Origin: Boletus sp. NGJ
Lineage: Eukaryota; Basidiomycota; Agaricomycetes; Boletales; Boletaceae
Assembly (NCBI GenBank): GCA_019096195.1
Contig: JAGTXK010000187.1
Span: 620,001-684,000 of the forward strand
Direction: 5' to 3'
DNA: 64,000 bases
Position numbers and translations under genes: made by a program. The stretch's first letter is position 1, and every line of letters begins with the position of its first letter. The notes beneath the pieces were generated by a model that was given only the letters and a program-made list of their open reading frames with translations, had not been told where the DNA came from and did no database searches. Below are positions 1 to 12,170 of the stretch, piece by piece.

Positions 1-1189
1 CCGCGCGTGAACATCGATCGGCACACCAAACATGTACGTGGAGAGCGACGGGTCTTTGTCTTTGTGTGCGTGGCGGTCAGTGATACAGTTCGTTGTTCAT
101 CGTGATCGACACGTGTGGATTGAAGGGGACTCACGGGATATCTAGCGGACAAAGGACCCGTCACGCAGAACAACATCACCCCGACGTCACCAATGATACC
201 TCGAAACACGACCGTGCACAGGAGCGATAGGGTGGAGAGAATAAAGACGATCGGCCAGGGCATGAAGTATTCTAATCAAGAAGCCGACCAGAAGTGGACC
301 GGCGGGAGGTACCTTGGGATTTGGCGGTCAATGACATATCGCTCAACTCGCGCGTGGAGCGATTCAGGCATACCATTGAGTAAAATCGCTCAGCAGGTCC
401 TTGCCCTCGCCCGTTCAGTCACGACACTCATCGTTGCTCCGTCGAATGCGTGCCGGTGAGCTTTGTATTCGTTTGTGAGCGGTGATCGGCTGTACATAGC
501 TTGGCGTAAACACACCTTTCATCGCGTCCAGGACGACTGTCACAAGTTCTCTCGTGGACGTCCTACAATCCCGAGGACGATTCGATAGTGGATATCCTCG
601 GCCTAACACACAACCAAAACGCATTGACCATTTCTCGTGTGTTCATCTTGTTGTTCTTCTGTACGTCCCAGCCAACAACCAGCTTTACGAATGTTGGGGC
701 GTCTCGGCTTGATCGAGTTTGGTATCCATCTCGCGTTCGAGTGAGACTTTGATGAGTCTAGCGAGTTGGAAAGAAAACGCCTGGTGTGCACCGCCCTGTC
801 AATTAGGAAATGATACGGGTCGCCTCTTCGGACGATGCCGATTGGGATCGGAGATGGCCAGCGGAATTCGGAGATGATGATAGACTGCGGATGAGTTGAT
901 CGTCCGTACGGCGAAACGCAAGATGAAGGGAAGGGATGGCATTACTTGTGGCAAGTCGACACTACAAGTTTCGATCAACTTTGAGGACGTTGCACTATGT
1001 CTCTGGCGGGACAATCGAACGATGACAAACGATATGGCAATTCGAAGAGGCAGGGGAGAAGCGTTGATTGTCGAGACATCGATACCGGTCACGGCACAAC
1101 TGGCAGTCACAGAATGATGGCACTGACATTGTTCAAGGTGTCTGTATTCTCACAACAGCGATACTTCTCACTTTCCCCCATGATCATAC
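1..1189. other. Unassigned stretch, downstream of cyclophilin
   Basis: No gene could be supported. Open frames on both strands are short (at most about 100 codons), have no recognisable motif and do not join through plausible splice sites. The right edge is the 3' side of the minus-strand cyclophilin. The left edge may hold the end of a gene lying outside the window. Confidence 0.4.
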
Positions 1190-1843
1190 TTAGACCGTAC
1201 CACACCTGATAATCTTGATCGCCTTACGAGGTTTGCCACTCTGAGACCCAAGACTCTCGATCGTTTCGACGACATCGTAACCCTCAACGACTTCACCTAC
1301 AAGACGAGTGAATCTTTAGATGAACATTATCCCATGCATGACAGCGACATACCGAACACGACGTGTTTTCTGTCGAGCCAAGCAGTCTCGGCGGTGGTGA
1401 TGAAGAATTGCGAGCCGTTGGTGTCTTTACCGGCGTTGGCCATCGAAAGCAAACCAGGCTTGGTGTGCTTCAACTTGAAGTTCTCATCTACGTGTTCATG
1501 TGAGAACCCAGCGATCATCTCCAGACGCGGGTGCCAACACACCTTTAAACTTGTTGCCATAGATCGATTTACCACCCGTCCCGTCCCCACAGGTAAAGTC
1601 ACCACCCTGGAGCATGAATTTGGGAATGACACGGTGGAACGGGGATCCCTGGTAGCCATATCCATTGACACCCGTGGCGAGTTCACGGAAATTCCTGGCC
1701 GTAATCGGGACGTCGTTGTCAAAGAGCTTGAACACGATGCGACCAGCCTCTTGGCCGTCGATGTGGATGTCGAACTAGAGTAGATCAGTATGCGATCTGC
1801 AAGGATCGAAGTATACGGAGACGCTCACATATACGTTCGCCAT
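1190..1843 (-). CDS. Cyclophilin A-type peptidyl-prolyl cis-trans isomerase
   Basis: Cytosolic cyclophilin that isomerises Xaa-Pro bonds and is the expected cyclosporin A target. The model has four exons: 1829-1843, 1543-1774, 1353-1487 and 1190-1296, with introns 1775-1828, 1488-1542 and 1297-1352, all GT-AG. It gives 162 aa, the normal single-domain length. The first exon is only five codons (MANVY) and runs into [13 protein letters not shown]. Diagnostic motifs are visible: [16 protein letters not shown] around residue 55 (catalytic Arg and active-site FMLQGGD), NGSQFFITT around residue 102 and WLD.KHVVFG around residue 120 (cyclosporin-binding Trp present). There is no signal peptide or targeting extension. 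On its 5' side lie two long T-runs in gene orientation, typical of constitutive promoters (inference). Confidence 0.95.
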
Positions 1844-2473
1844 GATGGACAGAGAAAGAGAAAGCGCTAATTTGTAAACGCAAAACGGCCCTATTTATCA
1901 GTAGCCCTCCGGACGATGCCGATCTCGATCTCAGGCTTATCAGATGTCGCAAAAAAAAAGGAAAAATGGGGTGTGTTTTACATGGAAAACGTGCGAATGA
2001 AAAAAAAAAAAAAAAATTACGGGGACCAGAGTCAGCAGACCTGATCTCGTCGAAACACTGCATCATAGAGAATACAATCATGCATCGTGGACGGACGGTT
2101 CGGATGAAACAATATTGTGCATCGAGTCTGCATCTCACCCGACAGTGCCGAGGGGATGGAGACCACGGTGCGCAGTCACTCGGGCATGCATGTCATATAC
2201 AGTAGCACCATTCGTGCGAGCCTCAACCGTTTCACAGCACATCAAGTTCACACCCGCAACTCGACGACACAACCAAGCGCCCTCCTCATGCGACTCTCCT
2301 ACTAAACAAAACGCGACATTAGCACCGTCCCAACCACCTCAAACACGACACGAACCGCCTTCATATACGCTCGGGTCGTGGGGTAACGCACACAGACGTC
2401 GTCGACATCGATCCCGGCCACGTCCTCCTCGTCCTCGTTCACGAGTGTCACGTCAGAATCCATCACGCGGACC
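1844..2473. other. Gap between two minus-strand genes, with homopolymer tracts
   Basis: This 630-bp stretch holds the 5' side of the cyclophilin gene and the 3' side of the next minus-strand gene. The plus strand has A-runs near 1951-1959 and 2000-2016 (T-runs for the cyclophilin gene). No coding sequence is supported. Confidence 0.5.
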
Positions 2474-4014
2474 TCAGTCTCTTCCTCTTCTCTTGCCACC
2501 TGGACATGTTTCGCGGTACCTCCTGTAGGTGGATCGACCGTGGCCGTGACTTCGTCGTCGCGCTTCTTACTCGTCATTGGCGGGGGTAGGTAGGTGATAA
2601 CGCGTCGCTTCGCCTCGGGCGCCCGTGTCGGTGTCCTCGGTGAAAGACCAGGAAGCGGGAGACGGAAGCACCCAGACTGTCTCACCCCACCTGGTTTCCC
2701 CACACGCTTCGCCGGGCGTGGCTGCCCTGCGCTTCGTTCTCACCAGCGTCGACCACTCGGCGTCCGGGTCGTCGTCTTCGCCAAAAGTGTAAGCGGTGGG
2801 GCAACGCCGAGGTGCGGATATGGTGGGCGGCACTGGGTCCGGCGGCCGTGACGCTGACGCGCTCGCGCGCGGTTTTTTGCGTGGCGTGGTGGGTCCAGGC
2901 GATGCCAGGCGCTTGTGTTTCGGTTCCAAGGTACGTATATGCAGGGGTTTGGTGGCATCTTGCCGAGGTTCAGGCACCAAAGGAAGAGGGGGAGGGGGAG
3001 ATACATATATCCCGTCATTGAGCGCGTCCACTAGCCAACTTGGCACCGTTCCTTGACCCATGTCCCCCGGGACGCAGGGACGCGGGGAAGCCGGAGAAAG
3101 ATCGTTGCTGATCTTTGTGGGCCAGCTATTCATACAAGCGGGAGCAGATACAAGCGGTGGTAATGGTGGGCGCATGATGTGCGCTGAGGACAAGGAGCAC
3201 CTCGATACACTTACCCTGTACCAGGATCAGAAAGGGTCTTACCTGTGACTGGAACGTGCGACCGAGGGCCAGGGGAACTGTGATGAAACGTGGGACGGTC
3301 TCCGGCAGCATGACGGACAGGAGTGCTTTGAGGCGCGACCAGGCGCACCGGGGATGATCGGGCAGCTCGATGTGTGCCAATAATCCGTCTGGGCTTGAAT
3401 GGAGGGGGGACATGGGCAGATTGGATAGAACGGTCGAAAAAGGTGGGTATATGCGCGGATTTTTCTTTCTCGAGGGCTTTTGCCTCATGAACTGCGGATC
3501 CAGTATGCGGTTTGTGAGCGGGAGCAGGCGGATCCAAGAGTTCAGTGCGTTGCGGATACACCCGAACCTGTGCAACCTTCGTATCACAACCCTGGCGTGA
3601 CTTTTTGGCTGTGCCGGGAGTGCCAATAGAATTGTCCCTAGGATTCCTGATGTCGCGTACGATCGGCTGGCCCCGTTTGGCCTGTTTCTTGAACGCCTCG
3701 ACGATGGGCTTGGGCTGAGGTTTTGGGGGTGGCCGGGCTGGCCCAGGGGTCCGCGCAATGGGGGCTGGTTTTGCAAGGGAAGATCGGGACGCTGCATTGA
3801 TCCGAGCGATGCTCCAGGGATTCGGGTGGTATTCTACTGTCTCGTGTCTACGCGAAAGGTCCATTTCGCGCATATCATTGGTGTCGGCCGTGGCGACCGC
3901 ATCGGCGTCTGGTGCGCACCCCGTGTCCGAGTCCGAGTCCGAGTTGAACGCGTATCCAGGACGTACTCTGTAATTAGAGCACCACGCACTGTCTTGCTTG
4001 TGTACTGTCGCCAT
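2474..4014 (-). CDS. Hypothetical low-complexity protein
   Basis: Not recognised. The favoured model has exons 3243-4014, 2571-3183 and 2474-2522, with introns 3184-3242 and 2523-2570, giving about 477 aa in one frame. The N-terminal part has a Ser/Asp stretch (SDSDSDTG, near residue 25). The middle is rich in Pro, Lys and Arg. Short basic clusters such as TPRKKPR suggest a nuclear protein (inference). No enzyme motif is visible. Exon 1 and the first splice are well supported because both frames stay open and join cleanly. The last exon is weak: an alternative reading through another frame reaches about 2302 with an acidic tail. Start chosen at the first ATG of the long frame. It is divergent from the DUF1275 gene across 334 bp. 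Confidence 0.5.
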
Positions 4015-4348
4015 GGATGATGGATGGGGCCGGAAGCAGGGCCACTTTGCACAAGCGGTTATTTGGCAAGAGCCTTTAGACCAAACAACCGCTTTGGGTC
4101 ATACCCTAATGATCAACCACTCTAGTAGAAAGTCAGTGAGATGGAGTTATTGAGCGGCCGTGCGGGTGAGAGATGCGATAGTCTTACAACAAAATGCCGC
4201 GAATGCGACGAACGTAAATCCAGGGTCGCAAATGTACGGTTAAGCGGCGTTAAAAAGTCCGCCCAGGTATTTGAGGACGACGTACACGAGTGCCCGTCGA
4301 GCCAACCCAAGTCACTGGTCCTTTTTTCTTCCTTTCGATTGACGAGTT
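4015..4348. promoter_or_regulatory. Divergent promoter region
   Basis: A 334-bp gap between the starts of a minus-strand and a plus-strand gene, so it should hold both promoters. No clear TATA box or named site was recognised. Confidence 0.45.
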
Positions 4349-5580
4349 ATGTGGAAGGATAGCCTGGTCGCTCGTGTGCAGAAACGGCCTGCGTCTTGGA
4401 TAGCGCAAAGCGCTCCGCTTATTTTTTCCAAGGACCCACGGCCTGTCAGCACTGCGTCCCTCGACCCGGTCCAAGAACAAGACGACGACGATGGGAAGTC
4501 CCGTGGTGTTCCCAGTCCCCGTTCTCACCCGGACCGTATGCCCGTCACCGCCACTAGTGTAGGTGAAAAGGCAACGCCTCCGTCCATCCTGGTCGTTCCT
4601 CCCCCTCCCAAAGACATTCACGATATCGAGTCGAATAATCCATCGAGGATGAGAACCATCAAAACATTTTTAATGGAGGACATTGATACGGCGCAGGCGG
4701 CTGTGCCGTTGACGGCGTACTGTTTCATGACCGGCTTCATGTGCGCCCTCTTCCGATTTCTTCAGCTCTTGGTTTTTACGCTCACCCCCCCGACGACAGA
4801 GATGCGGTGAGCTTTTCCGCAGTATTTGTTTGGTGTGCTTTCCAGACGGGAAACTCGGTGCAAGTACGTCTATCGTCGGTGTCTCCCCCCTCTGAACCCG
4901 CTGAGCGCTTCCGTAGCTTGCTCTGGCCTTGGCACGGCTCTTCAATGGCCAACATGACTACTCCTTCCACATCGCCGACCAGCAAGCGCTCTGTTCCGTC
5001 ATCTCCTTCATTTTTGGCGCATTCATCGGGCGTATCGGGGATAGAATTGGGTGCAAGACACGCATGTGGTTGATACTTGGCACATTCATCCAAACCATCT
5101 TCACCATGATCGCCGCGATCACCCTCTGGAAGAGCAACTCGGGCAGCGTAGCAGATACGCGCGGTGACCCAGCTTGGACCAACGCCCTCACATTTGTCAC
5201 CCTCGGCTTCATCAGCGCCTGCATGGGTCTCCAAGGTATCATGGGCAAACGTCTCAATACCCAATTCACAACAACCGGTATGTAGTTACCCATGCTCCTT
5301 GCTCCACGACTGACTCGGCCAATGTATTCTTGCTACAGTGGTCCTCACCACGACCTGGTGCGAACTCATGACCGAACCTCAACTGTTCAACTTTCGTCGT
5401 CTTGTCATCTCACGCGATCACAAGGTCATGGCCATCGTATTCCTCTTCTTGGGCGGTTTCATCAGCCGTGCGTTGTTGGACAAGATTGGATCTGCAGCCA
5501 CGCTTGGTATCGGAACGGCTCTCCGTTTCGTCATCACCCTCTGGTGGCTCTTTGTTCCCGCCAACAAGCCCAAGTCGTGA
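4349..5580 (+). CDS. DUF1275 (YoaK-like) integral membrane protein
   Basis: Multi-pass membrane protein of the DUF1275 family; function unknown. Exons 4349-4740, 4800-4863, 4917-5277 and 5339-5580 sum to 352 aa, all introns GT-AG. A hydrophilic N-terminal tail of about 115 residues (acidic run EQDDDDG near residue 50) precedes the membrane domain. Family motifs are plain: PLTAYCFMTGFIDAVSF, WCAFQTGNSVQ, HIADQQAL, FGAFIGRIGDR, GLQGIMGKR and GGFISRALLDKIG. About six hydrophobic segments are visible, as expected. The junction Ile-Asp of GFIDAVSF is created only by the first splice, which confirms that intron. The start is the first ATG in frame; a shorter start is possible because the tail is not conserved. 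Confidence 0.9.
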
Positions 5581-6068
5581 GAATGCAGTGTGTATATCAC
5601 GCATCCATGAGTCACACTTGACGTCCCGGTACGTGTGGTTATGCTTCAGACGAGAGAGGGAGACGTGAGGGGATGGCATGCATGCAAGATTAATGTATGG
5701 CTCGTTTCTCGAAACGAACAAAACTATGACATGAACGTAGATGAACGAAGACGACCGACGACGTAAACGTCGTGTCGTGTTTGTGGACCGTTGATAGTAT
5801 TAATAACCGCATATACCTTCCCGTCAAACGTATGTTTTCTTCATGTGCAATTTCATAGACGGTCTATTAGACGATGCCTTGGTGTGCATACATGTAATCA
5901 CTGTACCGCGGTTATGCTGCATTGCACAAAGCCTTTGATCGCTGTCTGATCAGGTAGGCTCGTGGAAGGTGTCCAACCCACAAATCATGGAATTAATTGA
6001 TCCAACGTATCTTGGACACTACACCAAGGTGTCTGTCCTATCTGCATCTCTAATAACTTATAGCGGTG
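5581..6068. other. Convergent 3' intergenic gap
   Basis: A 488-bp AT-rich gap between the 3' ends of the DUF1275 gene and the DUF7330-like gene. No coding or RNA signal seen. Confidence 0.6.
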
Positions 6069-6992
6069 TCACTTTCCAAACAACCGACTCAACAAACCCT
6101 TCTTGCGCCGCCGCCCTTCTCCCAACTCATCGATATACTTGACTCGAATGTACCCATGCACCGCATCGATCTCCGCCTGATCGCCTTGCCATTCGTTTTC
6201 CCCCAGCAACTGGAAATCGCCGATAAAGTACCGCCGTGTGGTGCCCACTTGACTCAGCTGGGTTGCGTTCTGAACGAGGAGGTCGCTGACAGCGATACTC
6301 CCGTGGCGTGTAGAGAGGGATAAGAGCCCCTGGAAGGAACGCGGTAAGGCCAGCCGGATCGAACCGTGGGTGGCGGTCGCCGTCAGTGAAAACGGTGCTG
6401 CGCCGTCCATAGTTTGCTAGTGGCGAACAAGGTCAGGATCGTACGGCCGAAAAAGTTAAATAAAATAAAGGACACACCACTTGGGCACGAATGGACCCGT
6501 GATTAGAGGTGAGCGCGATGGTCGTACGTCGAAATTTGTGTGTGTCAATCACGCTGTCTCTCGGGGAACCTAGCAGCCATATCTCGGCATGAACGGAACT
6601 GAATTTAGACCTCAGAGACAGATGTTTCCGATCGTCTTCTGTTTCACCATCGCCCAAGGGAGGTAACATGGAAGACGGGATGCGTATGGAAGGATCGATG
6701 ACGAATTCGCCCCGGATGGTGTCGTGTACGTTGAAAAGCGAGAGAAAGTTGGTCGGCTTGGTGTTGAAGGTGCGAGCGAGAGGAAGAGCCTGCGAGGAAA
6801 TCGCTACCGAGTCTTCCGAGTCTGCTTGAGAGGAATACGATGGGGGAGGCTGTCACAGAAAACATGTTCAGTCGATACGTTTTTCGGATGGCAATGGCTA
6901 ACCTCCTCGAGGCGCACTTGAAGTCCATCATCGATTGGAGCCTTCGAGTCTGATGGCAGCTTGGAGGCTTGGTCCTCGGGCGTGATAATCAT
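6069..6992 (-). CDS. DUF7330-like protein of unknown function
   Basis: Three exons, 6903-6992, 6478-6849 and 6417-bounded 6069-6416, with GT-AG introns 6850-6902 and 6417-6477, give 269 aa. The sequence resembles the basidiomycete-specific DUF7330 family: a Pro/Ser-rich N-terminal third, then beta-rich repeats each ending in a HGSI motif (NHGSIRAQ, THGSIRLAL, RHGSIAVSD) and VHGYIRVKYIDE, and a basic tail (GRRRKKGLLSRLFGK). No signal peptide or transmembrane helix is evident. The basic tail could be a membrane-surface or nuclear signal (inference). Start is the first ATG of exon 1. Gene function is unknown in the family. It is divergent from the RBR ligase gene. Confidence 0.75.
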
Positions 6993-7522
6993 GGTATGAT
7001 GGGTGGTATTCGAGAGGATCGAACGGATGAGAGGCTGCACTTGCTGCGCGAACAGTCAAATGGCCACATTTCTAGGCAGGGAACTGCGGTATGGCTGTGC
7101 GGTCAGGGGATGGCACGCCTGCACTGCCACGGCAGGCAAGTTTTTCTTAACCAAGTCAATCAGAACTTTGGATGTCGCTTTCGAGTGCGTATCGACCCAT
7201 CATACAACCGTACTCGATTCTCTGAATCAGCACGGTCAGTACCAGCGCTGATTCAGAGGGTCTGGTATATTCACCCCCAGCGCAACCTCGGGAGTCGTAT
7301 TCGAAGCTTTCACAGCCTACAGAACTGCCAGTCGAAGCCGAGAACACGAGCCTTTCTTCGCTATGCAAGAATTTCTACGACGAAGGGGCTCAGAGTTGCG
7401 CGCGCACTTCTTCCATAGACGTTTATTTGCTGTAGAGCCCCACGTGTACCGGATGATTACGGCCATATAAAAAGGAGGGAACCTTCGCGAGGCGCTTATC
7501 TCCAGTTCTTTCCCCCTCTCCC
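6993..7522. promoter_or_regulatory. Divergent promoter region of DUF7330-like and RBR ligase genes
   Basis: A 530-bp gap between two gene starts that point away from each other. The RBR side carries a TATA box about 50 bp from the ATG. No gene is supported inside. Confidence 0.5.
7466..7473 (+). promoter_or_regulatory. TATA box of RBR ligase gene
   Basis: TATAAAAA, 50 bp upstream of the start codon at 7523, followed by a CT-rich stretch that commonly marks fungal transcription starts. Confidence 0.5.
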
Positions 7523-9616
7523 ATGAACGTTGCTGGCCCTTCCCGAGTCCCGCCTGCTGGGCGACTCGCACCAAGGGGGAGAGTCGAAAGTACTTACGAA
7601 GATGACTTGCTAGGACTCTTGAGCCAGCTCAGTCTGGACGAGATGGACGAGATGCAGATGTTTTTTACGCACAGAACACGTGGCGGGGATCCGTTGTCGG
7701 ATCATGATGTTGCTATGAATGATTTACTACAGCAGGCCCGTGCGCTGGCTGTTTTCGACCAAGATAGGGTGTTGGCGCAACGAATCGCTGCTGGAGAGGA
7801 TCCCAGTACCGGTGTTAACCAGGTGCGGACGCCAGCTGGTGCCACAGTTCCTCGGCCAAACAATAATGGGTGAGTGGACTTGCCTCCGCCTCCATTCAAA
7901 ATCAGCTCAACGTGATTGCACAAAAAGAACGGCAGCTCAGCGGAATGTTAACCAACAACATGGAGTGCGGGCTCCCAGGCAGGAACAGCATCTTTCAAGA
8001 TCGAATGACGACTGACTACTTCCATTGTATAGAAATGACACCATGCCATCTCAGTCGTGGGGAGGATGGCTCGCCTCCGTGGTAGATTGGGCATTCGGCT
8101 CAAAGCCGGTGCCTCAGCCTGGCCCGACAAATGCTGGTACTGCTGCGCCAAGAACCAGGGTAGTGAATCGGTGTGTCAAGCTCTGCTTTTTTTTTACATT
8201 TGCGTTTCTTGCTGAGGCGTCGCTCTTGGTAGTCCAACTGGCCATGACTGTGTCATCTGCCAGGATGCGATCCATGGCGCGGAAGTTCGCGCGCCCTGTG
8301 GTCACTACTACGACATTGGCTGCATCACAGATCTATTCCAGTCTGCCACCAGAGACGAAACGCTCTATCCTCCTCGTTGCTGCAGGCAAAACATTCCCTT
8401 TCCTCAGGTTCAGCCCCACCTCTCGCAGACACTCATCACGACCTTCCAGCAAAAACAGGTCGAGTTCGGCACCCTCAAACGCGTCTACTGTTCATCTCCT
8501 ACATGCAGCCGGTTCTTGGGGCCCATCTCGGAAGGCATTTTCGCCAGTAAAGTGTACACCTGCCCTGCACCGGGCTGTGCAAGGCGAACATGCGGCAGGT
8601 GTCGTGAGCAGCACAGCGGCGACTGGACGCACGTCTGTCGTCCTGACGCAGACGCCACCGAGGTCCTCGCGCTCAGCAACGCCTCTGGCTGGGCCCGCTG
8701 CCCAGGCTGTTCCCAAATGATCGAACTCCACCTCGGCTGTTTCCACATGACGTGCCGATGCCGAACCGAATTCTGTTACCTCTGTCGCGCGCGGTGGAAG
8801 ACGTGTGGGTGCCCGCAGTGGGACGAACGGCGGTTGTTGGCGGTCGCAGAGGAAAGGGTAGATGCGCAGCTTGGGGTACCTCGGGATCGGGGTGCACGAC
8901 GCGATGCGCCTGCAGTGCCGGCACGGCGTGCCCCCGTCCTCGTCCGCGCCCCCGCCGCCCCCGTTCCTCCACGCCATCCTCCTATACCAGTTGACAATGC
9001 GTTGGCGAACCGCGCGCGGATTGCTGTGCCTGCTGCTCCTCCTGCTGCACCAGTCCCACCTCCCGCTCCCGCGCGGCCGCCGACCGTACCAATCACGTAT
9101 CCCCAGCTTACCCCCGCACGCACGCCGACGGTCGGCGCGTCGGGGGCTTCGAGCTCGACTGGGCACACGGCACGGTCGTGGGGACAGATTCCGGCAATGA
9201 CTCCCTCGACCTTGACCGCGTCCACGAGAACGCCGACGAACAGGGTCCCCGTTACATCCACATCCGCATCCACATCGACACCGGCAACGGCAACGGCGTC
9301 GTCTTCTGGACAAGCGCGTCGGCCCAAGTCCGTACACGACATCGACACCATGCGACAGCACATGGTCCGCGAGATGATGGATAGACTGCGGGTGGACCAC
9401 GAGTGTGATCACAAGCGGTGGCGTTACCGAGACGGCGGCGGACGCTGTCAGAGTTGCGGACACCATCTCCCATTATATCTCTTCGTGAGTGGCTCGTTGT
9501 GGTTTTGAACAGTCGGTGGGGCTCATCGCGGTTTTTTTTTTTTTTTTGGCGATGGTTAGCGTTGCCAGGGTTGTGAGACGTTGGCGTGTAATCGGTGCAG
9601 GCGCAACCGTCTGTGA
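7523..9616 (+). CDS. RBR-type (RING-IBR-RING) E3 ubiquitin ligase
   Basis: RBR ligases take ubiquitin from an E2 onto a Cys in RING2, then to substrate. Exons 7523-7869, 8033-8170, 8233-9484 and 9569-9616 give 594 aa. RING1 is clear in exon 3 (CVICQDAIHGAEVRAPCGHY, then a Cys pair near CCRQN). The IBR follows (YCSSPTC, YTCPAPGCARRTCGRC.EQH). RING2 reads WARCPGCSQMIELHLGCFHM and keeps the catalytic Cys in LGCFHMTC, followed by FCYLC. A long Pro/Ala/Ser/Thr linker leads to a C-terminal Cys cluster (CQSCGHHLPLYLF) completed only by the last splice into GCETLACNRCRRNRL. The N-terminal 160 residues are poorly conserved. Intron 1 is unusually long for this window (163 nt). Substrate is unknown. Confidence 0.9.
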
Positions 9617-9949
9617 GAAGCGTTTCCGAGGGGTTCAAGCTGGACAGGCGCTCTCGGAGGTGGGTGGGCGCGGACCCCCTGCGCGTTCTGAACGGCGTTT
9701 TTCTTTTGTTCCAATCGGTCCCGATGCTTTTTTTTTGGGGGGGGGGAGGGGAGAATTGTGTGTAGGTTTAGGGTCGTTACAGTAACATGGCACAAAGTTC
9801 AGACGACGAAGCATTGCTGGCATGCACGCATGTGACTTGTTGCATAGACATAGCGTCTGGCGATGAAGGACGTGTACATGGGACTACATTATCCGTAGTA
9901 AAAATACCCGTTCGCTCGCGGGAGACCGAACAAACGACCACTTTGCCCA
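9617..9949. other. Convergent 3' gap
   Basis: A 333-bp gap between the 3' ends of the RBR ligase and eL20 genes, with adjoining T and G runs near 9730-9750. No gene seen. Confidence 0.6.
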
Positions 9950-10714
9950 TCAGAAGGTGCTGGGACGGCGCGCGATAAAGGTCGACTTTGTCTTCCCGAC
10001 GCGGTGTGGGAGAGGGAACTTGAGGTGAGGAACGAGGAGTTGCCTGATGTAGGGACGACGAACGTCGTCCGTCTTTTCGATCTCGACGACGCGGAGAATC
10101 TGATCATCGCCCATGTCAGTCCACGGGTTCGAGGTGCATGTCACGTCGACGTCAAGGTCAAAGAAAAGACGTACGTGAATCGATCGGAAACGAGCACGGT
10201 GTCTCGCAGCCATGTCTTGGTACAGCGCTTTGACGGCATCCGCACGCGAGAGTTCGCGGAACTCCTTGTACATGTTGTGCGTGCCCGAACGGGAATCGTA
10301 ACGCAACCAGATGCCAAAGTTTTTGACTTTCAACGGTTTCTTTTCGTGGATCTATAATAAATCAAAACACGCGCCAAGGCGTGGGGGGAGGGTTCGGGGA
10401 CCCCGTCAGCAATCCCGTTCCGCCTGCCACTTGAACGGCTGCAAGGGATACACACAACGTTGACACCAATAATTTCACCGCTCGCTTTCTTGACCTTTTT
10501 CAATTGTCTGAATGAAGCGTGGACCGAGGGTTGAACACACAAAAGTCGTACATGTATTTATGTTTGCTAGAGGGACGTACCTCAGGAAGTACCAGAACCG
10601 TGACTTGGCGACGACATCATTGGGCGCAAAGATGCGCATGCGGTAGATTTTAGGCGTGGGGTCTGCTTCGGTGGGGAGGTGGCGCCCGACGACTTGGAAT
10701 TCTTGAAGGCCCAT
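9950..10714 (-). CDS. 60S ribosomal protein eL20 (L18a family)
   Basis: Structural protein of the large cytosolic ribosomal subunit. Four exons, 10581-10714, 10456-10507, 10175-10351 and 9950-10099, give 170 aa, close to the family length. Highly conserved blocks are present: [82 protein letters not shown] and the C-terminal ARRPSTF. Splices at [16 protein letters not shown] and SIH/ILRVVE restore the family sequence exactly. The ATG lies immediately after a likely splice acceptor (CAG), so a 5' untranslated intron is inferred upstream. Confidence 0.97.
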
Positions 10715-10849
10715 CTGGGATGAATTGGAACGTCAGCCTTGCACATCCATCGCTACTGCACGCATCCATCACCGGTCGACTCTGGGGCGTTGAAATCGTC
10801 GTATGGATGGATGATACCGATTCCGTGCGAGGATGAGGATGATACTTAC
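10715..10849 (-). promoter_or_regulatory. Inferred 5' UTR intron of eL20 gene
   Basis: In gene orientation the sequence begins GTAAGTATC at 10849 and ends CCCAG directly before the ATG, 135 nt in all. Leader introns are common in fungal ribosomal protein genes and often affect expression (family knowledge). There is no transcript evidence here. Confidence 0.55.
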
Positions 10850-12170
10850 TTTAGGTGTAGTCTTGATGAGGCGTTGATGCTGTCGGCGACGATGAGGACC
10901 TTACGATGACTAGGATTTGGGGTATATAGTTTGGTTCTATTTGCCTCTAGCTGAGTATGAACTTGAGGATTTCCCAACAAGGGAATAATTTCCCGTGTAT
11001 TATGCAGCTTGGGGTGGAAACAAGAACGAGACTTTGTAGTATCTCTGACTGCAGGAGACTAGATCACAAACTCGTATATTGTTTCTAGGAGATCCAGGAA
11101 TGCATGATGATGTTGCGATATGGCCATTGAGATGAGTAACAGCGGTAAACTAACCATCGTACCCATCAATCCGTCCCATCGCGTTCCGAATCAGAACTCG
11201 TATTTGACGGTAAAAACGGCAACAACCAAAAGAAACTAGAAGAGGTATGGAGTCGAAAGTGTAGCAGCTCTGGTAAGGAACATCCTTTCCCCATCACGGT
11301 GCCCTGAAAAAACAAAACATAGCACCTGGGGTACGCTCCAGCTGAGCCGCCTCATCGCTCTGGGACTTGCGGTAGACTCCTGCAGGATTGAGTATAACGA
11401 ACGACGCAGGGGGACAATAGTGCGAGTCCGGAATGAGTTGAAAAGAGGCAAGAAAAGAGAAGCGCGCGTCTTGCAGCTGGTGGCTCTTTAGGGCAGGTCG
11501 CAGGCAAACGGAATTGAATCATGACAATGACATTTTCTACGAGTTGGCCGGTGTCATGAATGTCATCAAAGTAAGACGTCTCGGCTTGTGCGATGCAAAG
11601 GTAAGTAAACAGACAACCTAAGTAGCATGTGTATATTCCAGAGAAAAAGAACGTGTATTAAAACAAGCATAGTCGTCAGTAACTTCTACGTTTGAATAGA
11701 AACAAACCGATAGCAATGTGATCAAGAAAAAAAAAAAGACCGTCTCGCCCAAAGATGCATGGGATGAACTCGAAGATAGTATACATATCATATAGAAACG
11801 GTTGGACTGTGAACCCTGGCTGAAGAGTGCACTTGGTGATTCGGCCTGGATCGTCTCGGTCGATGCACATCTATCCTGGTTCGTTTTGCGTGACTTCGCC
11901 ATATCGTTACACCGCGTCAGCACGTCGAGGTATCATGTGGTATATGCGGGTGGAGTGCATCATAATCGCGATTGCGTGTGTAGGCAGAGAAAATGAAGAG
12001 ATGAATGTCCTGTGGCGCGTGTTCCTACATCTCGGGTCGTCTAGAATCTAGATCTGACGTCAAATGACAGTATAGGAGAGGTATAGTGCATACAAACAGC
12101 AAGGCCTTTTCACATCATCCCGGCGTCGTGTCATCAACAAACGTCAGAAACATAGAGTAGCATCACGTGT
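10850..12170. other. Intergenic stretch with eL20 promoter
   Basis: About 1.3 kb between the eL20 leader and the 3' end of the next minus-strand gene. Open frames are short and motif-free. It should contain the eL20 promoter. No TATA box could be assigned with confidence. Confidence 0.5.

Noticed and set aside
820-1925. Shared 14-mer CGGACGATGCCGAT near 830 and near 1911
   Set aside because: The match does not extend beyond about 20 bp and there are only two copies; probably chance or a trivial duplication.
8492-9466. 324-codon open frame antisense to the RBR ligase
   Set aside because: It is the shadow of a GC-rich, codon-biased exon. The sense strand has complete RING-IBR-RING motifs and the antisense product has none.
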